A DNA stretch of 64,000 bases, taken from contig NZ_VLTK01000005.1 of assembly GCF_007558825.1 (NCBI RefSeq), positions 280,755 to 344,754 of the forward strand. The letters run 5' to 3'. Both the position numbers and the translations under genes were made by a program. Shown one piece after another: positions 47,100 through 55,713 of the stretch. A model generated the notes under the pieces. That model was given only the letters and a program-made list of their open reading frames with translations. It ran no database searches and had not been told where the DNA came from. The number at the start of each line of letters is the position of its first letter. Positions within the stretch are counted from its first letter, which is position 1. The DNA comes from Brevibacterium aurantiacum (lineage in GTDB: Bacteria; Actinomycetota; Actinomycetes; Actinomycetales; Brevibacteriaceae).

Positions 47100-47143
47100 T
47101 GTCTCGGAGCCAAACCGTCTCATAACACCTGGGCTGGGAGACA
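47100..47143. repeat. 44-bp module-boundary repeat, copy A
   Basis: Copy A is 34/44 identical to copy B at 49131-49174, with no gaps. Its outer 12-bp arms form an imperfect inverted repeat starting TGTCTCGGAGCC, and CTCATAAC lies at 47120-47127. It sits 7 bp beyond the stop of the 392-aa gene and 71 bp beyond the effector stop. Confidence 0.65.
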
Positions 47144-47150
47144 TCTGGGG

Positions 47151-48329
47151 TCAATCGGCTTGCCAGCGGCGACCCTGCGGCCAGTTGTCTGCGAGCCCGA
47201 GCAGTCTGCGGGCATCGAGAGCTTCGCGCTTGTCGGTGAATTTACCGTTCCATTCGTGAATCACTCCGGGGAACATCGGCTCGTTTGGTAGCGGGTGCAG
47301 CGGGTCGGGGTGGGCCCACAACGATACGCGAGCGCGTGTCGGGTCGTGGAGGGAGAGCTGATCGACGATCAAGACCGCCGACACCCGACGATTTTTCCAA
47401 GCTCCCGGTGACCCGAAGTAGCCGTCACGATTGCGGACTCCACGTGATGTGATCTCCTCGCCCGGGTTGAGCCCGTCGAGTGTCCAAGACACAGAGCCAT
47501 AAAGCGCATTCAAGACGTATTTGTCGTTCTCATCGAACGAAGTTGTGCCGACAGCTATGACGAACGCCGCGTCGAGATGGCCGTACCTCCTCGCCTTGGA
47601 CTCGAGGGCGGCGACGAGCTTTGCCCCGTCGTCAACGAAGTGGGCATCAGCGTGCGCGTAGACGCCGATGGAGCGCCTGGCGTTACCGCGGTTGTTGCGC
47701 TTGATAGGCATTGCCTTAATCGTGACGCTCCATCCGTCCTGCTCAAACGTCCGTGAAGGCAGATCTTCGGTGTCAACCGATTCGGGGTCAAGCTGCATGA
47801 GCCATCTCCGAATCTGGGCGCGGAAGTTCCCGGCGGGTGCGCTGTTGCTGGCTTGCGTAATCGAAGTCGTCATGAGGACGAAGTTGTCGTCGCCTACCTG
47901 GTCGAGCGCCGAAAGTAGGGCACCCATTCGATTGGCTTCGGCGCGATCGTCGCGCGACTGCCCAGGTGCGATCGCCTCGATGAAGACGCGCGAGCCACCC
48001 CGGCACGCGAGAAAATCGGGCCTGCGAGGGGAGTGACCAAGCTCGGGGTGGATAACGACCTCGTGGCTGCCGCGGACCAAGCACTCGTGAAGGTACAACT
48101 CCAAAAAGGCACTTCGAGCCTGCGCGTCGTCCGACCGTAGCGCCGCCCTCACCTCGGCGTACTCGTGATCGCCGAGCCGGTCAGCCCACTCCTGATGAAG
48201 CGCTCGGCTGTGCCGCCACAGCGAGCCGCCTGCCCGATTGAAGAACGCGAACGAGGTCTCGCCGTTGCGTTGCGGGGCGAGGTCGGTCCGCTCGCAATCG
48301 TCATAGATCGGCGGCTTCATGCCAGGCAC
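47151..48329 (-). CDS. Hypothetical protein, possible PD-(D/E)XK-like fold
   Basis: A 392-aa protein I do not recognise. An N-terminal region has SAFLELYLHECL, then RRPDFLA (P104, D105) and RVFIEAIAPG (E118), a spacing that recalls the PD-(D/E)XK nuclease core, but the expected lysine after E118 is replaced (E-A-I). The rest is mixed, without membrane helices. The GTG start at 48329 has no good ribosome site; an ATG at 48320 is close. It is divergent from a membrane protein gene, and both lie between the two 44-bp repeats, which suggests a two-gene defence or toxin-type cassette. Confidence 0.62.
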   Translation of the reverse strand: MPGMKPPIYDDCERTDLAPQRNGETSFAFFNRAGGSLWRHSRALHQEWADRLGDHEYAEVRAALRSDDAQARSAFLELYLHECLVRGSHEVVIHPELGHSPRRPDFLACRGGSRVFIEAIAPGQSRDDRAEANRMGALLSALDQVGDDNFVLMTTSITQASNSAPAGNFRAQIRRWLMQLDPESVDTEDLPSRTFEQDGWSVTIKAMPIKRNNRGNARRSIGVYAHADAHFVDDGAKLVAALESKARRYGHLDAAFVIAVGTTSFDENDKYVLNALYGSVSWTLDGLNPGEEITSRGVRNRDGYFGSPGAWKNRRVSAVLIVDQLSLHDPTRARVSLWAHPDPLHPLPNEPMFPGVIHEWNGKFTDKREALDARRLLGLADNWPQGRRWQAD

Positions 48330-48431
48330 GGCCGTTCGGCCAATGCGTTCTTCGCGACGATCATTGAACTCGCCATCAGCCTCTCTCGATTTTGACGGGG
48401 ACGGCTGTGCAGTGTCCCCTATGCTTGGCCT

Positions 48432-49046
48432 ATGGTAGCAACAACCGCCTCGACGACTCCTGTCAATGGTGCAGCGTCAACCTCGGAATGGCTCGACTTC
48501 GTGACGTCTCTTGCCGGGTCTCTCGCATGGCCGATCATTGTCTTCACGATCGTCATCATCTTCCGCAAAGAATTGGTCAAGCTGGTGGCGGCCATACGCG
48601 ACCGAGTTCCCTTGATGACCAGTGTGAAGGGCTTCGGCGTCGAAGCGGCATGGTCGGCGAGTGAGGTGCGGAAGCTCGCGGAGGAGGTGAGTGGTCTACC
48701 CCATGCCGCTCCTGCTGGCGACCACCGGTCTGCGTCAGACAAGCCCGTCGAGCTGGCGCGCATCGAACCCAGCGCCGGGGTCATCAATGCGTTCGTCGAC
48801 GTTGAGCGCGAGGTCGGCAGGTATCTCTCACGCGCGGGCGTTCCGTGGCGCGGATCGCCGATACCGGCCCTCCAGCGAAGTGACCTTCCGCCGAGCATCA
48901 AAGGTGCGGTCCTCGAGTTGGCATCCTTGCGTAACGCGGCCGCGCACGGTGTTGGCGACATTACTCTCGAGTCGGCCCTCGACTACATCGTGACGGCGCA
49001 ACATGTGGCAAAAGCGATCGCACTCGGCGAGTACGACCGTGCGTAG
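48432..49046 (+). CDS. Hypothetical membrane-anchored protein with HEPN-like R-x4-H motif
   Basis: A 204-aa protein of unknown function. One membrane helix is predicted at residues 27-45, followed by a basic stretch and a soluble domain. The segment LELASLRNAAAHG contains R167-N-A-A-A-H172, the R-x4-H form found in HEPN ribonucleases and in DUF4145-like proteins. The ATG at 48432 is the plausible start. It is divergent from the 392-aa gene within the repeat-bounded cassette. A toxin role is only a possibility; an R-N-x-x-x-H helix also occurs in non-toxic proteins. Confidence 0.62.
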   Translation: MVATTASTTPVNGAASTSEWLDFVTSLAGSLAWPIIVFTIVIIFRKELVKLVAAIRDRVPLMTSVKGFGVEAAWSASEVRKLAEEVSGLPHAAPAGDHRSASDKPVELARIEPSAGVINAFVDVEREVGRYLSRAGVPWRGSPIPALQRSDLPPSIKGAVLELASLRNAAAHGVGDITLESALDYIVTAQHVAKAIALGEYDRA

Positions 49047-49130
49047 CGCGAGTACATTCATCCGCAGTGCACGAAAGTGGTCCGCATATGCCCAGGCGTC
49101 GGGGTGCCGTTCCGTTCCGAGCCCCTCAGG

Positions 49131-49174
49131 TGTCTCGTAACCGAAGCGCCTCATAACCCATAGGTTGTGAGACA
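49131..49174. repeat. 44-bp module-boundary repeat, copy B
   Basis: Copy B starts TGTCTCGTAACC and ends GGTTGTGAGACA; its outer arms pair along all 12 positions if two G-T pairs are allowed. CTCATAAC lies at 49150-49157. Position 10/35 changes from G-C in copy A to A-T in copy B, a compensating change. It lies 28 bp from the stop of the GIY-YIG/DUF2075 gene. Confidence 0.65.
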
Positions 49175-49202
49175 GGAATCAGCTGTTGATTCGACTGGTG
49201 AC

Positions 49203-50927
49203 TTAGACAAACTCTTGAAGGCGTTCTCGCAGAGCGGTGTCGCAGACGTACACGTACGTACCTTGGATTCCTCGTGTAAGCAGGACGCTATAGATGTTCT
49301 TTACGTACTCGAGAAGGTCCGCGTCGGAATACGTGATACCGAGCTTGGCGTTGTTCTCGCGGCCCTTCTTGTCGTGATAGTTGGTGCGATCGAAGACTAG
49401 CTTGCCTGCAACTGGGTCGAGTCGAAGGTCGTTGCCAATGATTACCCCGACGTAGTTGAGGTCGTAGCCCTGCACTGTGTGGATCGATCCAACCTCGTCG
49501 ACTGACTTTGGTGAGTTGATCCAATCCGTCTTGGCCGTGTTCCATCGCATCTGCAGACCGTCGAGTTCGATGTCGTAGACAGTTCCAGTTTTATCGTTTT
49601 TGCTCTTCCAGGACCAAGCATATCCAGCGACGAGACGCGAGAGCCCGTACTCTTCTTCCCGCTTCTGCAATTCGGTTCTCATGTTCCCCAGTTCAGTGAA
49701 CATTCGAAGGTCATATTCCCCGAAGTCTTCCCGAGCTATTGGAGGATTATCGCTGAGTATAGAGCGGACGTAGCCCACATAGTCCTTATCTGCTTCAATA
49801 CGCATCTGGGTTTGAAGCGGATATAGCCGACCAGCCGACTTGGCTTGCGCAGCGAGTTTCTTTGTCTCGGTTGCAGGCAGATCGGCGGGGCGGACAGTCT
49901 GGCCGACATCCAACATGAAGATAGAATGACGACTCTGCTTCTTGACCCAGTCCAACTGAGTCTTCTGTGGATTGTCCCAGCCGAACAGCATCTTATTGAT
50001 TTCTGCGAACTTCGTATTCTGTGATCCGGATGCTTGATTTGCACGATGGTTGAGCCGATGGGCTTCGTCGACGACGATAAGGTCGAACTTCTCTGAGCTC
50101 TCACCGACCTGGAACGGCGTTAACACCATGCCCTTGCCCAGACCTGGTGTCAGCTTGAAGACCTTGGCGATTGACTCCCGTAGTGACTGCTGGGGGACGA
50201 CGATTGCGAACTTGAGGGACTTGAGAAGCTCGGTATGTTCAGGAGTGAAGTAGTCACTGAAGATGGAATCGATGTCGAGCGGCTCTTCCAAATCGTGCCG
50301 CCTGATGTCTTCCAGCAGCTTGAGCAGATAGATTGCGACAACCGTCTTGCCTGTTCCCGGATTGCCCTCGACAACGACGGTGTTATCAACGCCGCTCCTC
50401 AGGTCGTCAAAGAAGCCCTCGAGAATGTCATCGACGGCGATGGCCTGATCGTGGTTCAGTGCTTTGAAGGGTGAGAGCTTGAAAAGATCACTGTTGATGA
50501 TTTGGGGAATCGTTCGTTTGAACAGTTCCTCCTGAGTGCGCAACTCTTCGAAGATCTGTCGGAACGTCTTGTTGTAGTTCTCTCGGTCGTAGTACTCGGC
50601 ATCGGTGATGCCGGCGTTGAGGTTGAGGACCTGTCGGCTTCCGTCACCGTGGAACATACGGATGAGGAACGACTCCAGATCGAGGCACGCTGATTTGTTG
50701 AACGTGTTATCTAGAACGACTCTCACCGACTGAAGTTGTCGTTTTGAGTCAGACTCGAGGTGCTGTCGCATTCGTCCCTCGACGTTGAGTGACTCCCCGA
50801 CGTAGACCTCTTTTGCATTGTTCATGACATATACGACTGGCCAGTTCCGGTGTCGTGGGTCGACGGATCCCCACGCCTTGACCCGGTCCGCGTCGAACGG
50901 GAAGCGCTCGACCTTAAAGCTGGTCAT
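49203..50927 (-). CDS. GIY-YIG nuclease domain fused to DUF2075 helicase-like ATPase
   Basis: A 574-aa fusion. The N-terminal GIY-YIG domain reads VVYVMNNAKEVYVGES (31-46) with R52 and E85 as likely catalytic residues. The C-terminal SF1-like DUF2075 ATPase has Walker A GNPGTGKT at 188-195 and DEAH at 287-290, plus a later VQGYDLNYVGVIIG motif. Proteins of this build are common in phage-defence islands. The start overlaps the MazG-like gene by 14 bp, so the two are coupled. It lies between repeat B and a core gene region. Confidence 0.8.
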   Translation of the reverse strand: MTSFKVERFPFDADRVKAWGSVDPRHRNWPVVYVMNNAKEVYVGESLNVEGRMRQHLESDSKRQLQSVRVVLDNTFNKSACLDLESFLIRMFHGDGSRQVLNLNAGITDAEYYDRENYNKTFRQIFEELRTQEELFKRTIPQIINSDLFKLSPFKALNHDQAIAVDDILEGFFDDLRSGVDNTVVVEGNPGTGKTVVAIYLLKLLEDIRRHDLEEPLDIDSIFSDYFTPEHTELLKSLKFAIVVPQQSLRESIAKVFKLTPGLGKGMVLTPFQVGESSEKFDLIVVDEAHRLNHRANQASGSQNTKFAEINKMLFGWDNPQKTQLDWVKKQSRHSIFMLDVGQTVRPADLPATETKKLAAQAKSAGRLYPLQTQMRIEADKDYVGYVRSILSDNPPIAREDFGEYDLRMFTELGNMRTELQKREEEYGLSRLVAGYAWSWKSKNDKTGTVYDIELDGLQMRWNTAKTDWINSPKSVDEVGSIHTVQGYDLNYVGVIIGNDLRLDPVAGKLVFDRTNYHDKKGRENNAKLGITYSDADLLEYVKNIYSVLLTRGIQGTYVYVCDTALRERLQEFV

Positions 50928-51231
50928 ATTTCACGCTCGTGCCTCGAGCTTTCTCCACTGGGTACTTCGCACGAGTCTTCTCCAGCTTGTCCAAAACGAT
51001 GGTGTCGGGATCCAGATCCATTTTGTCGGCGAGCAGCATGCAATACGTCAACACATCTGCGAGCTCGTCTTTCGCGGAGTCGAGGTCGGCATCGCCCCAC
51101 TGGAAGCATTCGAGCAGTTCCGCTGCTTCGATAGAAACACTTTTGGCTAAATTCTCAGGGGTGTGGAATTGTTGCCAATCGCGTTCTGCCATGAAATGAC
51201 GGACTGCGTCGCGAACAGAATCTTCGTACAT
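50914..51231 (-). CDS. MazG-like nucleotide pyrophosphohydrolase
   Basis: A 105-aa all-alpha NTP pyrophosphatase of the MazG/RS21-C6 type. The metal-binding pattern is E35-x2-E38 with E56-x2-D59 (IEAAELLE, then DELADVLTY), the standard ExxE-ExxD form. It overlaps the start of the GIY-YIG/DUF2075 gene, so both proteins likely belong to one system. It may deplete or edit nucleotides during infection or act as a housecleaning enzyme. The ATG at 51231 is the only good start. Confidence 0.82.
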   Translation of the reverse strand: MYEDSVRDAVRHFMAERDWQQFHTPENLAKSVSIEAAELLECFQWGDADLDSAKDELADVLTYCMLLADKMDLDPDTIVLDKLEKTRAKYPVEKARGTSVKYDQL

Positions 51232-51351
51232 GTCTTCAAGGTATCAGCGACGCACGGCGACGGTGCGGAACGGGCGACAACATAAATGCGCGTGGATCAG
51301 GCGAGTGGAGAGCGGGGAGCGTCCTCCCCGGCCTCAGTGCCACAACAGTTT

Positions 51352-51391
51352 GGGCTCGGAGTTCGTACCGATAGACAGGAACTCCGAGCCC
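51352..51391. terminator. Terminator hairpin beyond the quinone reductase-like gene
   Basis: A perfect 13-bp stem, GGGCTCGGAGTTC at 51352-51364 with its complement at 51379-51391, has a 14-nt loop. It lies just past the minus-strand stop at 51409 and marks the right edge of the island. Confidence 0.7.
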
Positions 51392-51408
51392 AGGCTGTAG
51401 TTGCTAAG

Positions 51409-52386
51409 TCAGGCCGTAGTCAGCACAACCTTCCCCGTAGTCTCCCGCCCTTCCAACGCCCGATGCGCATCCGCAGCCTCAGCCAACGGGAACGTCGCAC
51501 CCACCCGGAAGTTCAACCACCCGTGCTCGATGCCGTTGAAGAGCATCGCCGAACGCTTCGCCAGTTCCTCCGACGAACGGACGAACCAAGCCAGTGACGG
51601 ACGAGACAGGAAGATTCCGCCCGACGCATTGAGGCGCTGAATGTCGAACGGCGGCACCTGACCCGAGGCACCGCCAAAGAGCACCATCGAACCCAGCGGC
51701 TTGAGCGAGGCCAGTGACGCATCGAAGGTGTCCTTGCCGACTCCGTCGTAGGCGACCTCCACGCCCTCGCCGCCAGTGAGTTCCTTGACCTTCGCGGTCA
51801 CGTCGACGCCCTCGCCGTAGAGGAACACCTCATCGGCACCGGCCTTGCGTGCCAGCTCAGCCTTCGCCTCGGTGCTCACAGTCGAGATGACGTTGCCGCC
51901 CAGGTGTTTGATGATCTGCGTGAGTAACAGTCCGACACCACCGGCACCGGCGTGGACGAGAGCGGTGTGTCCGGGCTTGATCTCGTGGGAGCTCGTGGCC
52001 AGGTACTGAGCGGTCAGACCCTGCAACGGCATTGCGGCAGCGACCTCGGTGCTCACGCCCTTGGGTACGCGCAGCAGGTTATCGGTCTTGACGACGACCT
52101 GGGTCGCATACGAACCCGGGCCCTCGTGCCAGGCGACGCGATCGCCGACGGACCAGCTGACGACACCTTCGCCCACCTCGGCGATGTGACCGGTGCCCTC
52201 GGAACCGACGATGTGCGGGTAGCTCATGGGATACGTGCCCGAACGACGATACGTGTCGATGAAGTTCACGCCCGCGGCCGCGACGTCAACGAGGACCTCA
52301 CCAGGACCGGGCCGAGGAGTGTCGATCTCGTTGAACTCGAGAACCTCGGGTCCACCTGCTCGCATCGCCTGAATAGCCTGGGTCAT
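51409..52386 (-). CDS. Quinone oxidoreductase-like zinc-free MDR protein
   Basis: A 325-aa medium-chain dehydrogenase/reductase resembling NADPH:quinone reductase (QOR). The N-terminal AAGVNFIDTYRRSGTYP and the nucleotide-binding HAGAGGVGLLLTQIIKHLGG motifs are typical; the structural zinc cysteines of alcohol dehydrogenases are absent. AGGAGG lies close before the ATG at 52386, with a GTG at 52389. It is divergent from argC across a 44-bp AT-rich gap, and a terminator lies at its end. Confidence 0.85.
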   Translation of the reverse strand: MTQAIQAMRAGGPEVLEFNEIDTPRPGPGEVLVDVAAAGVNFIDTYRRSGTYPMSYPHIVGSEGTGHIAEVGEGVVSWSVGDRVAWHEGPGSYATQVVVKTDNLLRVPKGVSTEVAAAMPLQGLTAQYLATSSHEIKPGHTALVHAGAGGVGLLLTQIIKHLGGNVISTVSTEAKAELARKAGADEVFLYGEGVDVTAKVKELTGGEGVEVAYDGVGKDTFDASLASLKPLGSMVLFGGASGQVPPFDIQRLNASGGIFLSRPSLAWFVRSSEELAKRSAMLFNGIEHGWLNFRVGATFPLAEAADAHRALEGRETTGKVVLTTA

Positions 52387-52395
52387 CACGCCTCC

Positions 52396-52436
52396 TGCAT
52401 ATAATTTAATGTGCTGGTATAGTTATACATATGAAT
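52396..52436. promoter_or_regulatory. argC promoter region with candidate ArgR boxes
   Basis: An AT-rich block unlike its surroundings. TATAAT is at 52400-52405 and TATAGT at 52418-52423; GTATA-GT-TATAC is a perfect inverted repeat at 52417-52428. The two AT-rich segments (52396-52413 and 52417-52436) resemble paired ARG boxes. It also drives the divergent quinone reductase-like gene. Confidence 0.55.
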
Positions 52437-53540
52437 GATCTTACGGTTGCCGTCTCCGGTGCCACCGGATACGCCGGGGGAGAGGTCCTCCGGCTGCTGA
52501 GCACTCACCCTCATCTCAACGTCACCACGGTGTGCGGACATTCCTCCGTGGGTGAGAAGCTCGGCCGACATCAACCCCATCTTGCCCGATATTCCGATTT
52601 CGTGGTCAAGGAGTCCACCGCCGAGGTGCTCGCCGGCCACGATGTCGTCATCCTCGCCCTCCCCCACGGCCAGTCCGGAGCAATCGCTGCCGAGCTCGAA
52701 GAATCGAGCCCCGAGACACTCATCGTCGATCTCGCCGCCGATCACCGCCTCATCAGTGCCGCCGCCTGGGAGAAGTTCTACGGTTCCGAGCACCAGGGCA
52801 CCTGGACCTACGGTCTGCCCGAACTCCTCACTGCCGGCGGAGCCAAACAGCGCGAGGCACTCAAGGACACCAAGCGCATCGCCGTCCCCGGCTGCAACGT
52901 CACCGCCGTGACCCTCGGGCTTGCACCCCTGGTCCAGGCCGGCCTCGCCGCTCCCGCAGGGCTCAACGCAGTCCTCGCTAACGGAGTCTCCGGGGCCGGT
53001 AAGGCACTCAAGCCGCACCTCACCGCCGCCGAGGTCCTCGGCGATGCCTCTCCCTACGGCACGGGCGGCTCTCACCGGCATGTGCCCGAGATCGAACAGA
53101 ACCTCAACGGAGTCCTCGGCGCCGACGCCACAGAAGGCCCGACGCGGATCTCATTCACCCCGACACTTGTGCCCATGGCCCGCGGAATCCTCGCCACCAT
53201 CACCGCCGTGCCGGGGGAGTCCGCACCGAAAACCGCCGAGGGCCTCCTCGACGCCGCGGCACTGAAAGACCAGCTGGCCCAGGCATTCGCCCAGGCCTAC
53301 GCCGATGAGCCCTTCGTCCGCGTCCTGCCCGAAGGCCAGTGGCCGCGCACCTCATCGACGGCCGGATCGAACCTCGCACACATCCAGTTCACCGTCGATG
53401 AGCGCGCGGAAAAGATCCTCGTGGTTGTGGCCCTGGACAACCTCGTCCGCGGCACTGCCGGCCAAGCCCTCCAGTCCATCCACCTGGCCCTTGGTCTCGA
53501 CGAGACCACCGCGCTTCCCCTTGAAGGAGTCGCCCCATGA
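52431..53540 (+). CDS. argC: N-acetyl-gamma-glutamyl-phosphate reductase
   Basis: Third step of arginine synthesis: NADPH reduction of N-acetylglutamyl phosphate. The 369-aa protein has the N-terminal VAVSGATGYAGGEVLRLL dinucleotide motif, VPGCNVTA with the catalytic cysteine, and a GTGGSHRHVPEIEQNL segment. No Shine-Dalgarno lies before the ATG at 52431 and TATAGT ends only 7 bases upstream, so a leaderless mRNA is possible. It opens an overlapping arg operon. Confidence 0.94.
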   Translation: MNDLTVAVSGATGYAGGEVLRLLSTHPHLNVTTVCGHSSVGEKLGRHQPHLARYSDFVVKESTAEVLAGHDVVILALPHGQSGAIAAELEESSPETLIVDLAADHRLISAAAWEKFYGSEHQGTWTYGLPELLTAGGAKQREALKDTKRIAVPGCNVTAVTLGLAPLVQAGLAAPAGLNAVLANGVSGAGKALKPHLTAAEVLGDASPYGTGGSHRHVPEIEQNLNGVLGADATEGPTRISFTPTLVPMARGILATITAVPGESAPKTAEGLLDAAALKDQLAQAFAQAYADEPFVRVLPEGQWPRTSSTAGSNLAHIQFTVDERAEKILVVVALDNLVRGTAGQALQSIHLALGLDETTALPLEGVAP

Positions 53541-54715
53541 GCGTGACCGCACCACTTGGCTTCACAGCCGCCGGCCTCATCGCCGGACTCAAACCCAGCG
53601 GGACCAAAGACCTCTCGCTCGTCGTCAACACCGGCCCCGATACCGCTGTCGCCGCCGTCTACACCTCGAACCGCTGCAAGGCCAACCCCGTCCTGTGGTC
53701 CCAGAAGGCCTCGGCGAACGGTCAGGCCCGCGCCGTCGTCCTCAACTCCGGGGGAGCCAACTGTTACACCGGTGATTTCGGACACGAGACGACGACGCTG
53801 ACGGCACAGGCCACCGCCGATCTCCTCACCGAGGCCGGCACCGCCACCCAAGCCGAAGACATCCTTGTCTGCTCGACCGGACTCATCGGCGTCGGCGGCC
53901 AGGATTTCCGCGATACCATCATCGACAACCTCCCTCCACTCGTGGCCGCTGCTGAGGACTCCGTGGCCGGAGGCAAGCACGCCGCCGAGGCGATCATGAC
54001 CACCGACACCGTGGCCAAGACTGCCACCCGTGAGGGCAGCTCCGGGTACACGATCGGCGGCATGGCCAAGGGCGCGGGCATGCTCGCCCCGGGATTGGCC
54101 ACCATGCTCGTCGTCATCACCACCGACGCGAAGGTCGACCAGGCCTTGCTCGATCAGGCGCTGCGAGCCTCGACGAGTCAGAGCTTCGACCGTCTTGACA
54201 CCGACGGGTGTATGTCCACGAATGACACCGTCATCCTCATGTCCTCCGGCGCCCACGACGCGGCAGTCGATACAGATGAGTTCACGAGCCTGCTACGCGA
54301 ACTCTGCCTCGACCTCATGCACCAACTCCACGTCGACGCCGAAGGCGCCCACCACGACATTGCGATCACCACGCAGGGGGCGGCTAGTGAGGCCGAGGCC
54401 GTCGAGGTCTCCCGCTCAGTGTCACGCTCGGCCCTGTTCAAGGCCGCGATCTTCGGCCAGGACCCGAACTGGGGTCGCGTCGTTGCCCAGGTGGGAACCA
54501 CCTCGGCGACCTTCGACCCCACGGCCATCGACGTGATCATCAACGGCACCGAGGTGTGCCGGGCCTCTGGTCCCTATGAGGACCCGGAGAAGGTCACATT
54601 CGACCGCAACGTCGACGTCGTCATCGACCTCCACGCAGGAGATGCCACCGCCACGGTCTGGACCTCGGACCTCACCCACGATTACGTCGAAGAGAACAGC
54701 GCCTACTCCACATGA
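53537..54715 (+). CDS. argJ: Glutamate N-acetyltransferase / ornithine acetyltransferase
   Basis: A 392-aa ArgJ that recycles the acetyl group from acetylornithine to glutamate and may also use acetyl-CoA. The precursor cleaves itself before T189 in the segment [14 protein letters not shown], giving two subunits. The [10 protein letters not shown] and DPNWGRV motifs are intact. It overlaps argC and argB by four bases each (ATGA), so translation is coupled. Confidence 0.94.
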   Translation: MSVTAPLGFTAAGLIAGLKPSGTKDLSLVVNTGPDTAVAAVYTSNRCKANPVLWSQKASANGQARAVVLNSGGANCYTGDFGHETTTLTAQATADLLTEAGTATQAEDILVCSTGLIGVGGQDFRDTIIDNLPPLVAAAEDSVAGGKHAAEAIMTTDTVAKTATREGSSGYTIGGMAKGAGMLAPGLATMLVVITTDAKVDQALLDQALRASTSQSFDRLDTDGCMSTNDTVILMSSGAHDAAVDTDEFTSLLRELCLDLMHQLHVDAEGAHHDIAITTQGAASEAEAVEVSRSVSRSALFKAAIFGQDPNWGRVVAQVGTTSATFDPTAIDVIINGTEVCRASGPYEDPEKVTFDRNVDVVIDLHAGDATATVWTSDLTHDYVEENSAYST

Positions 54716-55713
54716 GCAACCCACACGACATGTCCACGAAGTCCACGGCAGCCCGGCTTGCCGCCGCCCAGGTCAAGGCCGAGGCCCTGACCGAGGCGCT
54801 GCCGTGGATCAAGACCTTCGCCGGTGCCACGATCGTCATCAAGTACGGCGGCAACGCGATGATCTCCCCGGAGCTCCAACAGTCATTCGCCGACGACATC
54901 GCGTTCCTGCGCTTCGCCGGCATCCGACCCGTCGTCGTCCACGGCGGCGGACCCCAGATCACCTCGATGCTGGCTCGCTTGGGTATCGAAAGCGAGTTCA
55001 AGGCCGGACAGAGAGTCACGAGTGAAGAAGCGGCCGAGGTCATCCGCATGGTCCTCTCCGGGCAGGTCAACCGCGACATCGTCTCCCGCATCAACCAGAA
55101 CGGCAATGCCGCGATCGGGCTCTCCGGTGAAGACGCGGACCTGCTGCTGGCGAACAAGACCCACGCCGAGGTGGACGGTGAACTCATCGACCTGGGCCGG
55201 GTGGGTGAGATCGCCGAGGTCAACACCACCGTGCTCACCGAGCTCCTCGACGCCGGGCGGGTGCCTGTCATCTGCTCGATCGCTTCGGAGATCGACGGTG
55301 AGGCCGGCAAGCCCCTGAACATCAACGCCGACCTCGCCGCCTCCGCCGTGGCGAAAGCCTTGCGTGCCGACAAACTGATCATGCTCACCGATGTGCCCGG
55401 CCTCTACGCCAACTGGCCCGATACCTCGAGCCTGATTTCTCGCATCGGCCCTAAGAAGCTGCGCGAACTGCTGCCCAGCCTCGACGCGGGCATGATCCCG
55501 AAGATGACCGCAGCCCTCGAAGCCATCGAGCACGGGGTGCAGCAGGCCCACATCATCGACGGCCGGATGGCGCACTCGCTTCTCCTCGAGGTCTTCACCT
55601 CCGAGGGCATCGGCACCATGGTCGAAGACACCGTCGTCGAACCCGCACCACTGGGTGACGGGCACAAAGGCGAGGGACACGAGACAAGCACTGAGGAGAC
55701 GAACGATGACTGA
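54712..55713 (+). CDS. argB: Acetylglutamate kinase
   Basis: A 333-aa kinase for N-acetylglutamate. ATP and substrate motifs [16 protein letters not shown] and [11 protein letters not shown] are clear. It is longer than E. coli ArgB and has an N-terminal helix of about 30 residues, which in other bacteria goes with arginine feedback control and hexamer formation, and an acidic C-terminal tail. It overlaps argJ by four bases and argD by eight. Confidence 0.93.
   Translation: MSNPHDMSTKSTAARLAAAQVKAEALTEALPWIKTFAGATIVIKYGGNAMISPELQQSFADDIAFLRFAGIRPVVVHGGGPQITSMLARLGIESEFKAGQRVTSEEAAEVIRMVLSGQVNRDIVSRINQNGNAAIGLSGEDADLLLANKTHAEVDGELIDLGRVGEIAEVNTTVLTELLDAGRVPVICSIASEIDGEAGKPLNINADLAASAVAKALRADKLIMLTDVPGLYANWPDTSSLISRIGPKKLRELLPSLDAGMIPKMTAALEAIEHGVQQAHIIDGRMAHSLLLEVFTSEGIGTMVEDTVVEPAPLGDGHKGEGHETSTEETNDD

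Noticed and set aside
47100..49174. The two 44-bp repeats as a CRISPR or insertion-sequence ends
   Set aside because: Only two copies, 2 kb apart, with 77% identity, no spacer series, and no transposase frame between them.
44481..51400. Prophage or integrative element
   Set aside because: No integrase, capsid, portal, terminase, relaxase or replication gene is visible; only defence-type genes.
55655..55705. Longer argD start
   Set aside because: It would add 17 residues inside argB with no ribosome site; the ATG at 55706 has GAGGAG and aligns with the family.
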